21,481 bases of DNA from JAMXLJ01 sp036558745 (GCA_036558745.1 DATBEZ010000007.1:1-21481), one strand, 5' to 3'. Positions 7,095-14,290 are shown, counted from the stretch's first letter. Notes: generated by a model not told the origin, from the letters alone. Program-made: numbers and translations.

Positions 7095-9083
7095 ATGAGC
7101 GACGTCATCACCGTCACCTTCCCCGACGGCTCGAGCCGCGAGTACCCGGCGGGCAGCACCCCCGCGGATGTGGCCGCGTCCCTCGGGCGGCGCCTGGCCA
7201 AGGACGCGCTGGCCGCGAAGGCCGACGGCACGTGGATCGACCTCGATCGGCCACTCACCGACGACGTGGCGCTCGAGATCGTGACGCCCACGACCGACGA
7301 CGGACGTGAGGTCCTGCGCCACTCTTCGGCGCACGTCATGGCCCAGGCCGTCACGGATCTGTTTCCGGGCGCGATGTACGCGATCGGTCCCGCGATCGCG
7401 GACGGCTTCTACTACGACTTCGAGCTGCCCGGCGGTGCGCACTTCACCGACGACGATCTCGGTCGCGTCGAGACCAGGATGCGCGAGATCGTGCGCGACG
7501 ATCAGCCGTTCGTGCGCGAGGACCTCGGTTTCGACGCTGCGCTCCGGGAGTTCGCCGACCAGCCCTACAAGCGCGAGATCATCGAGCGCGTCCGCGAGGG
7601 CGCGAGCACCGACGTCGAGGCGTCGGAGGTCGAGGTCGGCGACACGGTGTCGGTGTACCGCAACCCGCGCAACGGCGAGGCGCCGTTCGTCGACCTCTGC
7701 CGCGGTCCGCACGTCCCGTCAACCGGGCGGCTCGGCGCGTTCAAGCTCACGAAGGTCGCGGGCGCGTATTGGCGCGGCGACGAGCACCGGCCGATGCTGC
7801 AGCGGATCTACGGCACGGCGTGGGAGTCGAAGCAGGCCCTCGACGACCACCTGCACCGCATGGCCGAGGCGGAGCGCCGCGACCATCGCCGACTCGGCGC
7901 GGAGCTCGACCTGTTCTCGTTCCCCGACGAGATCGGCTCGGGGCTGCCGGTCTTCCACCCCAAGGGCGGCATCATCCGGCGCGTGATGGAGGACTACTCG
8001 CGTCAGCGTCACGAGCAGGCCGGCTACGAGTTCGTCTACTCCCCGCACATCACGAAGGCGGAGCTGTTCGAGACGTCGGGCCATCTCGAGTGGTTCGCCG
8101 ACGGCATGTATCCGCCGATGGAGCTCGACGGCGGCACCCAGTACTACCTCAAGCCGATGAACTGCCCGTTCCACATCCTGATCTACCGCAGCCGCACGCG
8201 CTCCTACCGCGAGCTGCCGCTGCGGTTCTTCGAGTTCGGGACGGTGTACCGGTACGAGAAGTCGGGCGTGGTGCACGGGCTGACGCGCGCGCGGGGCTTC
8301 GCCCAGGACGACGCGCACATCTTCTGCGCGCGTGAGCAGATGGCCGAGGAGCTGCGGTCGCTGATCGTGTTCGTCCTCGACCTGTTGCGCGACTACGGGC
8401 TGAACGACTTCTACCTCGAGCTGTCGACCAAGCCGGAGGGCAAGGCGGTCGGCTCCGACGAGGACTGGGAAGAGGCCACCGCGGTGCTGCGCACCGTCGG
8501 CTCCGGCATGGGCCTCGAATTCGTCATGGACGAGGGCGGCGGCGCGTTCTACGGACCGAAGATCTCCGTGCAGGCGCGCGATGCGATCGGTCGCACGTGG
8601 CAGATGTCGACGCTCCAGCTCGACTTCCAGGAGCCCCAGCGCTTCGACCTCCACTACGTCGGTGCCGACAACGAGCGCCACCGTCCCGTCATGATCCACC
8701 GCGCCCTGTTCGGGTCGGTGGAGCGGTTCTTCGGCGTGCTCGTCGAGCACTACGCCGGTGCGTTCCCCGCGTGGCTCGCGCCCGTGCAGGCCGTCGTGCT
8801 GCCCGTCGCCGACCGTCACGACGCGTACGCGTTCCGGGTCGTCGACCGCTTGCGTGCGGAGGGCTTCCGGGCCGACATGGTCGATGCGAGCAACGACACG
8901 CTTCCCAAGCGCGTCCGTACCGCCAAGACCGAGAAGGTGCCCTATATCCTCGTCGTCGGTGACGCCGACGCGGAGAACGGCACCGTGGGCGTGAACAAGC
9001 GGGGCGGCGACGCGCCCGACAAGGACGTGCCGCTCGACCGCTTCATCGAGCACCTCGCCGCCGACGTGGCCGAGCGCCGGTAA
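7095..9083 (+). CDS. thrS: Threonine--tRNA ligase
   Basis: A 662-residue class II aminoacyl-tRNA synthetase charging tRNA-Thr. Domains in order: TGS (residues 1-65, starting VITVTFPDG), editing domain with HSSAH (H76, H80) and CRGPH (C202, H206), the catalytic core, and the anticodon-binding domain from about residue 555 (PVQAVVLPVADRHD). The zinc site that selects threonine is C357 (in MNCPFH), H408 (in DDAHIFC) and H535 (in MIHRA); their spacing (51 and 127) nearly equals that of the E. coli enzyme. Motif 2 is in FFEFGTVYRYEKSGVVHG. All catalytic and editing residues are present, so it should be fully active. The ATG at 7095 gives a standard TGS start. The HIT gene follows 8 bases after its stop, as in M. 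tuberculosis. Confidence 0.98.
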   Translation: MSDVITVTFPDGSSREYPAGSTPADVAASLGRRLAKDALAAKADGTWIDLDRPLTDDVALEIVTPTTDDGREVLRHSSAHVMAQAVTDLFPGAMYAIGPAIADGFYYDFELPGGAHFTDDDLGRVETRMREIVRDDQPFVREDLGFDAALREFADQPYKREIIERVREGASTDVEASEVEVGDTVSVYRNPRNGEAPFVDLCRGPHVPSTGRLGAFKLTKVAGAYWRGDEHRPMLQRIYGTAWESKQALDDHLHRMAEAERRDHRRLGAELDLFSFPDEIGSGLPVFHPKGGIIRRVMEDYSRQRHEQAGYEFVYSPHITKAELFETSGHLEWFADGMYPPMELDGGTQYYLKPMNCPFHILIYRSRTRSYRELPLRFFEFGTVYRYEKSGVVHGLTRARGFAQDDAHIFCAREQMAEELRSLIVFVLDLLRDYGLNDFYLELSTKPEGKAVGSDEDWEEATAVLRTVGSGMGLEFVMDEGGGAFYGPKISVQARDAIGRTWQMSTLQLDFQEPQRFDLHYVGADNERHRPVMIHRALFGSVERFFGVLVEHYAGAFPAWLAPVQAVVLPVADRHDAYAFRVVDRLRAEGFRADMVDASNDTLPKRVRTAKTEKVPYILVVGDADAENGTVGVNKRGGDAPDKDVPLDRFIEHLAADVAERR

Positions 9084-9091
9084 CGCGGCGC

Positions 9092-9592
9092 GTGCTCGAT
9101 CGGCTCTGGGCCGGGTGGCGGTCCGCGTACATCGAGGGTGTCGCCGCGGAGCCGACCGAGCACCCCGACGACTGCCTGTTCTGCCGTCTCGCGGAGCTAC
9201 CCGACGACGAGGCGTTCGTGCTGGAGCGAACGCCGCGCACGTTCACGGTGATGAACGCGTATCCGTACACCTCGGGTCATCTCCTGGTCGCGCCGTTGCG
9301 TCACGTCGGCGATCTCGAGAGCCTCGACGCGGACGAGGCCGCGGACGTGATGCACGGCGTCCAGCGCGCGTGCGCCGCGGTGCGCTCCGCGTACCGGCCC
9401 GACGGGCTCAACGTGGGCGTGAACATCGGCCGTGTCGCGGGTGCCGGTGTCCCCGGTCACGTGCACGTCCACGCGCTCCCGCGCTGGTCGGGCGACTCGA
9501 ACTTCATGACGAGCGTGGCCGAGGCCCGCGTCCTGCCCGAGAGCCTCCGCGCCAGCTGGGAGAAGCTGCGCATCGCCTGGCCGACGCGCTGA
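9092..9592 (+). CDS. HIT-family nucleotide phosphorylase/hydrolase (Rv2613c-like)
   Basis: A 166-residue histidine-triad protein. The triad HVHVHALPRW (H123, H125, H127) is near the C-terminus; the central H125 would be the nucleophile. The N-terminal LWAGWRSAYI and the DCLFC segment with a CxxC-like pair, then NAYPYTSGHLLVAPLRHV, match the actinobacterial thrS-linked HIT proteins, whose M. tuberculosis member Rv2613c is known as a diadenosine tetraphosphate phosphorylase. A role in clearing Ap4A, a by-product of aminoacyl-tRNA synthetases, fits its position 8 bases after thrS. GTG start at 9092 chosen to include the conserved LWAGWR helix. It ends before a 94-base gap with two weak hairpins. 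Confidence 0.9.
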   Translation: MLDRLWAGWRSAYIEGVAAEPTEHPDDCLFCRLAELPDDEAFVLERTPRTFTVMNAYPYTSGHLLVAPLRHVGDLESLDADEAADVMHGVQRACAAVRSAYRPDGLNVGVNIGRVAGAGVPGHVHVHALPRWSGDSNFMTSVAEARVLPESLRASWEKLRIAWPTR

Positions 9593-9659
9593 AACGGCCC
9601 GAACGCGTCGACCAGCCTGCGGCCTGTTGGTGGGGTGCCGCTTGCCACCAGTGCAGCTG

Positions 9660-9680
9660 GCCCCGCTCCGACTCCGGGGC
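9660..9680 (+). terminator. Possible hairpin after the HIT gene
   Basis: GCCCCG (9660-9665) and CGGGGC (9675-9680) form a perfect 6-bp stem with a 9-base loop. A second stem, TGGTGG (9628-9633) with CCACCA (9645-9650), precedes it. There is no T-run, so this would be at best a GC-type terminator. It lies just before the next start codon. Confidence 0.2.
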
Positions 9681-9686
9681 GCCGCA

Positions 9687-10223
9687 ATGGATATCGTCGG
9701 GCACGTGGCCGACGACGAGGTACCAGACGACGAAGCGCACGTGCCCGACACTGACGCGCTGCCGGAGGACCTCGACGTCACCGCGTACGTCGGGCCCTAC
9801 GTCTTCCCGAACATGACGCGTCGCCGCATCGCCGGCGCGCTGTACCTGGCCCTCGCGGTGGTGTGCCTCCTCGGCTACGCGGCGACGTCGAACGACGGCG
9901 CGCTGGCCGCCGCGATCCTCCTTGCCGCGATCGCGGCGTACCACTTCATCGCGGGGTGGAACCTCGAGGTCGACCAGACCGAGGCGCTCGTCGTCGCGAC
10001 CCGCACCGTCGGCTTTCCCGTCGGGCACGCGTCCGCACAGCTCGCGTGGCGCGGCCTGCGCAGCCGTCCGGCGTGGCGCATCCTGCTCTACAGCGCCGAC
10101 GAGCCGCCGAGCATGCGCGGGCTCGTCGAGCTCGACGGCGTCGACGGTCACGTCATCGGCGAGTACACGGAGCTGAACCCCGAGGACTGGTCGCAGTACG
10201 GCATCACCGGCGAGGTGCGCTGA
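9687..10223 (+). CDS. Hypothetical two-helix membrane protein
   Basis: A 178-residue protein of unrecognised family. The first 55 residues are acidic and probably cytoplasmic (VADDEVPDDEAHVPD), then come two hydrophobic segments at about residues 50-70 and 73-93 (GALYLALAVVCLLGYAAT and ALAAAILLAAIAAYHF), then a soluble C-terminal half containing ARRTVGF-like basic patches and GLVELDGVDGHVIGEY. The C-terminal half, with a tryptophan-rich LAWRGLRSRPAWRILLYSADE stretch, resembles a small beta-rich cytoplasmic domain, but that is inference. ATG at 9687 is preferred; GTG at 9705 is an alternative. No ribosome-binding site is clear. Its frame and codon use are those of a real gene. It begins the segment that separates the HIT gene from pgsA. 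Confidence 0.65.
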   Translation: MDIVGHVADDEVPDDEAHVPDTDALPEDLDVTAYVGPYVFPNMTRRRIAGALYLALAVVCLLGYAATSNDGALAAAILLAAIAAYHFIAGWNLEVDQTEALVVATRTVGFPVGHASAQLAWRGLRSRPAWRILLYSADEPPSMRGLVELDGVDGHVIGEYTELNPEDWSQYGITGEVR

Positions 10224-10252
10224 GGCTGACGCGCAGCCGACCCGCTCGGCGT

Positions 10253-10470
10253 TGGGGCCCCACCTCGGCGGACATCAACAACGCGGTGGCGAGCTCGGGT
10301 CACGGCACGACCGGGAGCGACCGCGGCTTCTCGCAGCTCGAGAACGGCGTCCAGCACAACCACGCGTTCCAGCTGCCCGTCGATCCCGCCGACCAGGTGC
10401 TCCTCTCACACCAGATGGACCTGAGCCGGCAGACCGCGCTCGAGTATCCGACGCTCGCCGACGCGCCGCG
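10253..10470 (+). pseudogene. Remnant of an unidentified gene (N-terminal piece)
   Basis: The 289 bases between the stop at 10223 and the CopD-like fragment are not plain intergenic DNA. Frame 2 reads like protein over about 72 codons, ending in LLSHQMDLSRQTALEYPTLADA (10403-10465 region), then dissolves into arginine/serine-rich nonsense typical of an off-frame reading. From memory, a xxYPTxADAxxAGY segment occurs in actinobacterial secreted or hypothetical proteins; here the continuation after ADA is missing. A GTG at 10286 could start it, and the frame stays open to 10591. I read it as the 5' part of a gene cut off by a deletion or a frameshift. It could instead be a short functional ORF; I cannot tell. 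Confidence 0.35.
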
Positions 10471-10512
10471 GTCGGTCCGGGTGCGTTCCGGCGCGAGGCC
10501 GCGTCCGCAGAC

Positions 10513-10947
10513 GTGCGGGAGCTCCGCAACGGCATCTGGGTCGAGGTCGCGCTCGCGATCGTGGTCGTGTCGATCACCGCCGCGCTCGTGAACGCCCAGC
10601 CGACGCGCGAGGCCGCCGCCGCGACCCCGCGCACGTTCCACACGGTGCTCCACACGCCGGACATCGCGTTCGACGTCGAGGTCCAGCCCGCGTTGCCGGG
10701 CGATGACACCGTCGTGGTCAGGCCGCGCTTCGTGAAGGATCCGAACGGACAGGTCCTCCAGCTCGACGCGAGCATGTCGTTGACGGGGCGGGTCGCGCGC
10801 ATCCCGATGGCGTTCGCCCCACTCGCACGCGGTCGCTACGTCGCGACGGTTCAGGTCCCGTTCGCCGGCGATTGGACGTTCCAGGTGCGGGCCCTCCGCA
10901 CGCAGATCGACGAATCGGTCGCGCTCACGCAGATCCGGATCGGCTGA
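10513..10947 (+). CDS. CopD C-terminal / YtkA-like domain protein, probably truncated
   Basis: From the GTG at 10513 this gives 144 residues: RELRNGIWVEVALAIVVVS, a single membrane helix ending ITAALVNAQP, then an outer beta-sandwich-like domain (FDVEVQPALPGDD, DASMSLTGRVARIP, GRYVATVQVPFAGDWTFQVRAL). The helix preceded by ELRNGIWVEV and followed by LVNAQPTR is how the last helix of CopD/YcnJ copper-transport proteins looks, and the following domain resembles the YtkA/FixH-like C-terminal extension of such fusions. The expected CopC domain and the other CopD helices are absent. The reading frame looks protein-like from about 10483, before any start codon, which suggests loss of a 5' part. It may still be made as a small anchored protein. 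It overlaps the convergent FolE-like gene by 23 bases. Confidence 0.5.
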   Translation: MRELRNGIWVEVALAIVVVSITAALVNAQPTREAAAATPRTFHTVLHTPDIAFDVEVQPALPGDDTVVVRPRFVKDPNGQVLQLDASMSLTGRVARIPMAFAPLARGRYVATVQVPFAGDWTFQVRALRTQIDESVALTQIRIG

Positions 10948-11437
10948 CCGCGACGCGCGACGGCTCGCGCGCCGACGCGAGAAATTCCGCGCGGGCGGCG
11001 CGGTCGTCGCGCAGGCACCCGGTCAGAGCAGTCGTGACCGTTCGGACGCCTCCCACACCCGATCGGAGCGTCCAGCGCTCCGCCTCGACGATCACACCGG
11101 CCCCGCGCGCGGACACCGCCGTGCTCAGCACCGACGCGACCCGCACCGTCAGCTGCTCCTGCGTCGACGCGTGCGCGGCGACGCGCTCCACGAGTCGGGC
11201 CAGCTCGGACGCGCCGACGACCCGGTCGGCGGGTGCGTACGCGACGTGGGCGACGCCGTGGTACGCGAGCCCGTCGAGGTCACGCGACGCCTCGAACGGG
11301 ATGTCGCGCACGAGGACGAGCTCGTCGTACGACCAGTCGTTCGGGAACGTCACCAGGTCGAGGTCCGCCGCGGTCTCCAGCTCCGGAGCCGTTTCCAGCT
11401 CGAGTGCGGTCGCGGTCTCACGCGCGGCGCCGATCAT
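10925..11437 (-). CDS. GTP cyclohydrolase I-like protein lacking zinc ligands
   Basis: A 170-residue protein whose central part aligns by eye with FolE: YDELVLVRDIPFEAS, YHGVAHVAYAPADRVVGASELARLVERV, QEQLTVRVASVL, RGAGVIVEAE, VRTVTTALTG and RAEFLA are all FolE-like. FolE needs a zinc held by Cys and His of its CEHH motif and a Cys of HxC. Here these places read R52-D-L-D55 and R121-W-T123, so all zinc ligands and the catalytic histidines are gone. The N-terminal helical part (about 60 residues in FolE) is also missing and replaced by an Ala/Glu-rich stretch. It therefore cannot be an ordinary GTP cyclohydrolase; a binding or regulatory role is possible. The ATG at 11437 overlaps the stop of the DUF2231 gene (ATGA), so translation is coupled. 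The last 14 residues are encoded opposite the CopD-like gene. Confidence 0.75.
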   Translation of the reverse strand: MIGAARETATALELETAPELETAADLDLVTFPNDWSYDELVLVRDIPFEASRDLDGLAYHGVAHVAYAPADRVVGASELARLVERVAAHASTQEQLTVRVASVLSTAVSARGAGVIVEAERWTLRSGVGGVRTVTTALTGCLRDDRAARAEFLASAREPSRVAVSRSGSA

Positions 11438-12003
11438 GCGGCGTGGTCGCCCGGGAACACGTCGCTCTCGGACTGGTGCCAGACCGGGCTGTCACCCGCG
11501 GTCTCCACGTTGAACCCGTAGTCGTAGACGAGCGTCCCGCCGAAGGTCGCGCCGAACGACACCAGGCCGGCGACCACGAGCGAGAGCACGAGGATCGCGA
11601 CGTTGGGGTGCGTGCGCGTGTGGTACACGTTCAGGCGCAGCGCGATGTCGACCAGCGCGAGCACCGTGACGGTGATCATCGTCCACGCGTGCGTGTTCGC
11701 GGTGCGGCGGGCCTGGGTGCCCTTCTCGGTGGAGCGCAGCCAGTCCCAGAAGCCGGTCAGCGCGGCGAAGACCGAGACCGCGGCGCCGGCGATGAACACG
11801 AACGTGCCGGCGCGGAAGAAGTCGCGGGCCCAGGCGTCGTGACGGCCGAAGCTCGCGATCACGTCGAAGGCCGCCCCGAAGATGTACGCGGCGACGGGGA
11901 AGTCGGTGAGGGGTGGGTGCAGCGGTTTGCCCGCCCAGCCCCGCAGCCCCTTGAACTTCCGTCCTCGCATCGTCAGCGTCGGCCGCACCGAGAATTTGCG
12001 CAT
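11434..12003 (-). CDS. DUF2231 family membrane protein
   Basis: A 189-residue integral membrane protein. The signature HPPLTDFPVAAYIFGAAFD near residues 28-46 is the DUF2231 hallmark (HPxLxxFPIxx). Four hydrophobic helices follow at about residues 34-50, 62-87, 105-128 and 135-160, and the end SPVWHQSESDVFPGDH is a polar cytoplasmic-type tail. Function is unknown in the family; it is often guessed to handle redox or heme because of its histidines, which I cannot support here. The ATG at 12001-12003 is fixed by a perfect AAGGAGG at 12009-12015 (minus strand) five bases upstream; an upstream in-frame extension is rejected. Preceded by the regulator gene with a 31-base gap, followed by the coupled FolE-like gene. 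Confidence 0.85.
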   Translation of the reverse strand: MRKFSVRPTLTMRGRKFKGLRGWAGKPLHPPLTDFPVAAYIFGAAFDVIASFGRHDAWARDFFRAGTFVFIAGAAVSVFAALTGFWDWLRSTEKGTQARRTANTHAWTMITVTVLALVDIALRLNVYHTRTHPNVAILVLSLVVAGLVSFGATFGGTLVYDYGFNVETAGDSPVWHQSESDVFPGDHAA

Positions 12004-12008
12004 CGCTT

Positions 12009-12015
12009 CCTCCTT
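12009..12015 (-). promoter_or_regulatory. Ribosome-binding site deciding the DUF2231 start
   Basis: AAGGAGG on the minus strand, 5 bases before the ATG at 12003. It is the strongest Shine-Dalgarno in the window and contrasts with the leaderless starts elsewhere, as expected for an internal operon gene. Confidence 0.75.
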
Positions 12016-12034
12016 GCCCGGGGTCGCTTCGCGT

Positions 12035-12814
12035 TCACCCACGGTCGTGTCCCGCCTGCCGCGGTTGCGCGCGCCGACTCCCCGCATCGCTGGCGACGGA
12101 GACCACCACGCAGCAACGCCCCTCGGCGGGTTCGAGGCGCGCCTCGAGGTCGTCGCGCCCCAGCCCGTCGAGCACCCCGTCGACGAGCGCCGCGTTCATG
12201 CCGCAGACGAGCTCGGTCGCGACCTCGGTCAGAGCGTGGAACGGGCAATTCGCGAGGACGACGTCGCCCGCCTCGTCGGTGACGGGTTCGAAGCCGAGGT
12301 CGACGAGGACGCGGTCGAGCACCGCTCCGGGCTCGGGGTCGCGAGTCGTGCGCTCGCGCCCGCGGGCCGCGTTCCCCAGCGCGCGGCCCTCGGTCGCCGC
12401 GACCCGCATGACCTCGTCGCGCGCCGAGCCCGGCGCCCCGGCCCGGTCCACCGCCCGCGCCAGCAGGCGTCCGGCGAGGGCGTAGCTGCGGGGCGGGATC
12501 TCGATCGCGATCTCGGCACCGGAGGGCACGTAGCGCTTCGCGGGCCGGCCCGCGCCGGGGCCGGAGCGGCCCGGGGGCCGGGCGTAGTCGGCGCTGACCA
12601 GTCCGGCCTCCAGCAGCCGCTCCAGGTGGAAGGCGGCCAGGCTCCGGGACAGGCCCGCGCCTGCCGCCACCTCCTCGCGCGTCACGGGGCGGCGTGCCTC
12701 GCGCACCCAGCGGTACACGGCCCGGCGGGTCGGGTCGGCCAGGACCGTGGACTGCTCGAGCTGACGCTCCTGCTCGCCCGTCACGCGACCGGAGGGGCCA
12801 TCGGATGGAGCCAC
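12035..12814 (-). CDS. Winged-helix regulator with C-terminal cysteine cluster
   Basis: A 259-residue transcription regulator. Residues about 20-100 form an ArsR/SufR-type winged helix (VLADPTRRAVYRWVREA, VTREEVAAGAGLSRSLAAFHLERLLEAGLV, then the wing with RPAKRYVPS). The C-terminal half carries C190 in NCPFHALTE, C204 in LVCGMN and C234-C235 in EGRCC. This arrangement of CPF, C and C is like that of SufR-type repressors, in which the cysteines hold an iron-sulfur cluster. I infer a redox, iron or nitric-oxide sensor; cluster binding is not shown by sequence alone. The GTG at 12814 is chosen because a -10-like TAGATT lies six bases upstream (leaderless); a second GTG at 12784 is possible. A perfect palindrome at 12828-12845 abuts that -10, so autoregulation is likely. 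It heads the DUF2231/FolE-like operon. Confidence 0.85.
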   Translation of the reverse strand: MAPSDGPSGRVTGEQERQLEQSTVLADPTRRAVYRWVREARRPVTREEVAAGAGLSRSLAAFHLERLLEAGLVSADYARPPGRSGPGAGRPAKRYVPSGAEIAIEIPPRSYALAGRLLARAVDRAGAPGSARDEVMRVAATEGRALGNAARGRERTTRDPEPGAVLDRVLVDLGFEPVTDEAGDVVLANCPFHALTEVATELVCGMNAALVDGVLDGLGRDDLEARLEPAEGRCCVVVSVASDAGSRRAQPRQAGHDRG

Positions 12815-12820
12815 GCCGAG

Positions 12821-12826
12821 AATCTA
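12821..12826 (-). promoter_or_regulatory. -10-like element of the regulator gene
   Basis: TAGATT on the minus strand, six bases before the GTG start at 12814, with no ribosome-binding site in between. Four of six bases match TATAAT. The palindrome begins one base upstream of it. Confidence 0.4.
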
Positions 12827-12827
12827 A

Positions 12828-12845
12828 CACCAACGGTCGTTGGTG
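12828..12845. promoter_or_regulatory. Perfect 18-bp palindromic operator candidate
   Basis: CACCAACGGTCGTTGGTG: two perfect 8-base arms around a two-base centre. It lies in the promoter of the winged-helix regulator, in the stretch where the -35/-10 spacer should be, so a bound dimer would block transcription. It is in an unusually AT-rich pocket of about 30 bases within GC-rich DNA. The closest candidate ligand is the adjacent regulator. Symmetry and length also suit TetR-family proteins, none of which is encoded in the window. Confidence 0.65.
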
Positions 12846-12877
12846 AAACATCGCACCCGGGCGCGGGCGGCGAGCCC

Positions 12878-14290
12878 TCAGCTCGTGACGACGGCCGCGG
12901 CGGCGTCCCCCGTGGGCGCCCATGACGGCGCGACGAGCATCGCGAGGCCGAGCCCGGCCAGCACGGCCAACGATGGATCGGCCGAGGCACGGAACCGGGC
13001 GGTGCCGTAGCTCGCGGCGATGACGACGACCCAGACCGCGAGCAGCACGAGGGACGGGACGACGCGTCCGGTGTCGGCGACGGCACGGAGGCGCGCGGCC
13101 GCGCGCCCGCGCCGCCGGCACGACGCCCAGATGCCGACGAGGGCCAACGGCAGGACCAGGACGATGTGGAACCACCGTCCGACCCGTTCCCACGCCGCGT
13201 CGCGTCCCTCGTAGGGGATGCGGTCGAGGTCGACCTTCGACCAGTAGAGACCGATCGCGCGTCCGATGCGGTAGGGGACCGAGGTCGCGACCGCGACCGG
13301 CTGGCGGCGCATGTCACGGAGCGCGAGGCGCGCCTCCGCCCGGCTGAACTGCGCCTCGGCCCGGGGCCCGGGCGTGGGCGGGAGCACGACGAGGTTGGCA
13401 TGACCGGCCACGGCGGCGGCCTGGAACGCGCGCCGGGTCGCCGGTGAGAGCTCCCGGTCGGCGCCGCCGAGGCAGTAGATGTCCCACGAGCCCTTCTTGT
13501 CGCCGTGGAGCGCGAGCGGGCAGTTGGCGCCGCGCAGCAGGGCGCCTGCGTTGGCCGACATCACGAGCACGCCGGAGCTCACGATCGACGCGAACGACGA
13601 CCACGCGAGCGCGACGAGGAACGCGGTGCCGATCGCGACGGCGAAGGGTCGCAGCGTGAGATGGCGGGACCTCGCGACCGCTGCCGCGCCGACAACCGCG
13701 GCGGCCGCGACCACGAGCGACTCCGAGCGCGTGAGACCGCTCAGCGCGACCAGCAGCCCGAGGACGACCGCGTCACGGAACCGTGCCGACCCGGCGAGGA
13801 GACGGTCCACGAAGAGCAGCGCCAGCGTGACGACGAGCGGAACCAGCGCTTCCGACATCAACGACACGGACGCGCCCGCGAGGAGTGGGTTGAGCGCGAC
13901 GAGGAGCCCCGCCGACGCGGCCGCGACCGTGCGGACGCGCGGTGGGGCGCGGTCGGCGATCCGCCAGGCCAGCGCCGCGACCGCGCCGGCCGTCGCGCCG
14001 CCGAGCGCGGCGGACGTCCACAGATCGGCGCGGACGGGGTGCAGCCAGAACAGCACGCGTTGACCGATGGCCAGGGCAACCGGGTAGGCCGGCGGGAACT
14101 CGAAGCTCCAGGCACGGTGGCCGGACACCGCGGGGATCATCCCGAAGTGACCGGTTGCGACGGAACGCGCGACCGTCGTGTACCAGGTGTTGTCGGTCCC
14201 GCTGAGCAACGCCGGCGGGTGCGCGAGCAGGTAGACCGCGCGGACCGCGAAGCCCGCGATCGCCGCGGCGAGCACGACGATGCGTCGCAT
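12878..14290 (-). CDS. GT-C type membrane glycosyltransferase (ArnT/GT39-like)
   Basis: A 470-residue polytopic membrane protein with roughly ten hydrophobic helices. The first outer loop carries GTDNTWYTTVARS (D33), the acidic residue followed by a tyrosine that GT-C enzymes such as ArnT and PMT use for catalysis with polyprenyl-phosphate sugars. A loop with EFPPAYPVALAIGQRV follows, and NPLLAGASVSLMSEALVPLV is the usual third-helix segment with a glutamate. A polar outer domain (about 255-345) contains two cysteines (ANCPLAL and DIYCLGG) spaced for a disulfide. It probably transfers a sugar from a lipid carrier to an unknown acceptor on the outer face. It starts 11 bases after the lipoprotein stop, so the lipoprotein is a likely partner or acceptor. 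Start codon ATG at 14290 lies inside a small inverted repeat. Confidence 0.75.
   Translation of the reverse strand: MRRIVVLAAAIAGFAVRAVYLLAHPPALLSGTDNTWYTTVARSVATGHFGMIPAVSGHRAWSFEFPPAYPVALAIGQRVLFWLHPVRADLWTSAALGGATAGAVAALAWRIADRAPPRVRTVAAASAGLLVALNPLLAGASVSLMSEALVPLVVTLALLFVDRLLAGSARFRDAVVLGLLVALSGLTRSESLVVAAAAVVGAAAVARSRHLTLRPFAVAIGTAFLVALAWSSFASIVSSGVLVMSANAGALLRGANCPLALHGDKKGSWDIYCLGGADRELSPATRRAFQAAAVAGHANLVVLPPTPGPRAEAQFSRAEARLALRDMRRQPVAVATSVPYRIGRAIGLYWSKVDLDRIPYEGRDAAWERVGRWFHIVLVLPLALVGIWASCRRRGRAAARLRAVADTGRVVPSLVLLAVWVVVIAASYGTARFRASADPSLAVLAGLGLAMLVAPSWAPTGDAAAAVVTS

Noticed and set aside
8151..8175. MNCPFH in place of MNCPGH in the threonyl-tRNA synthetase as a functional change
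   Set aside because: The zinc cysteine is intact and the following residue varies in actinobacterial enzymes, so it is not remarkable.
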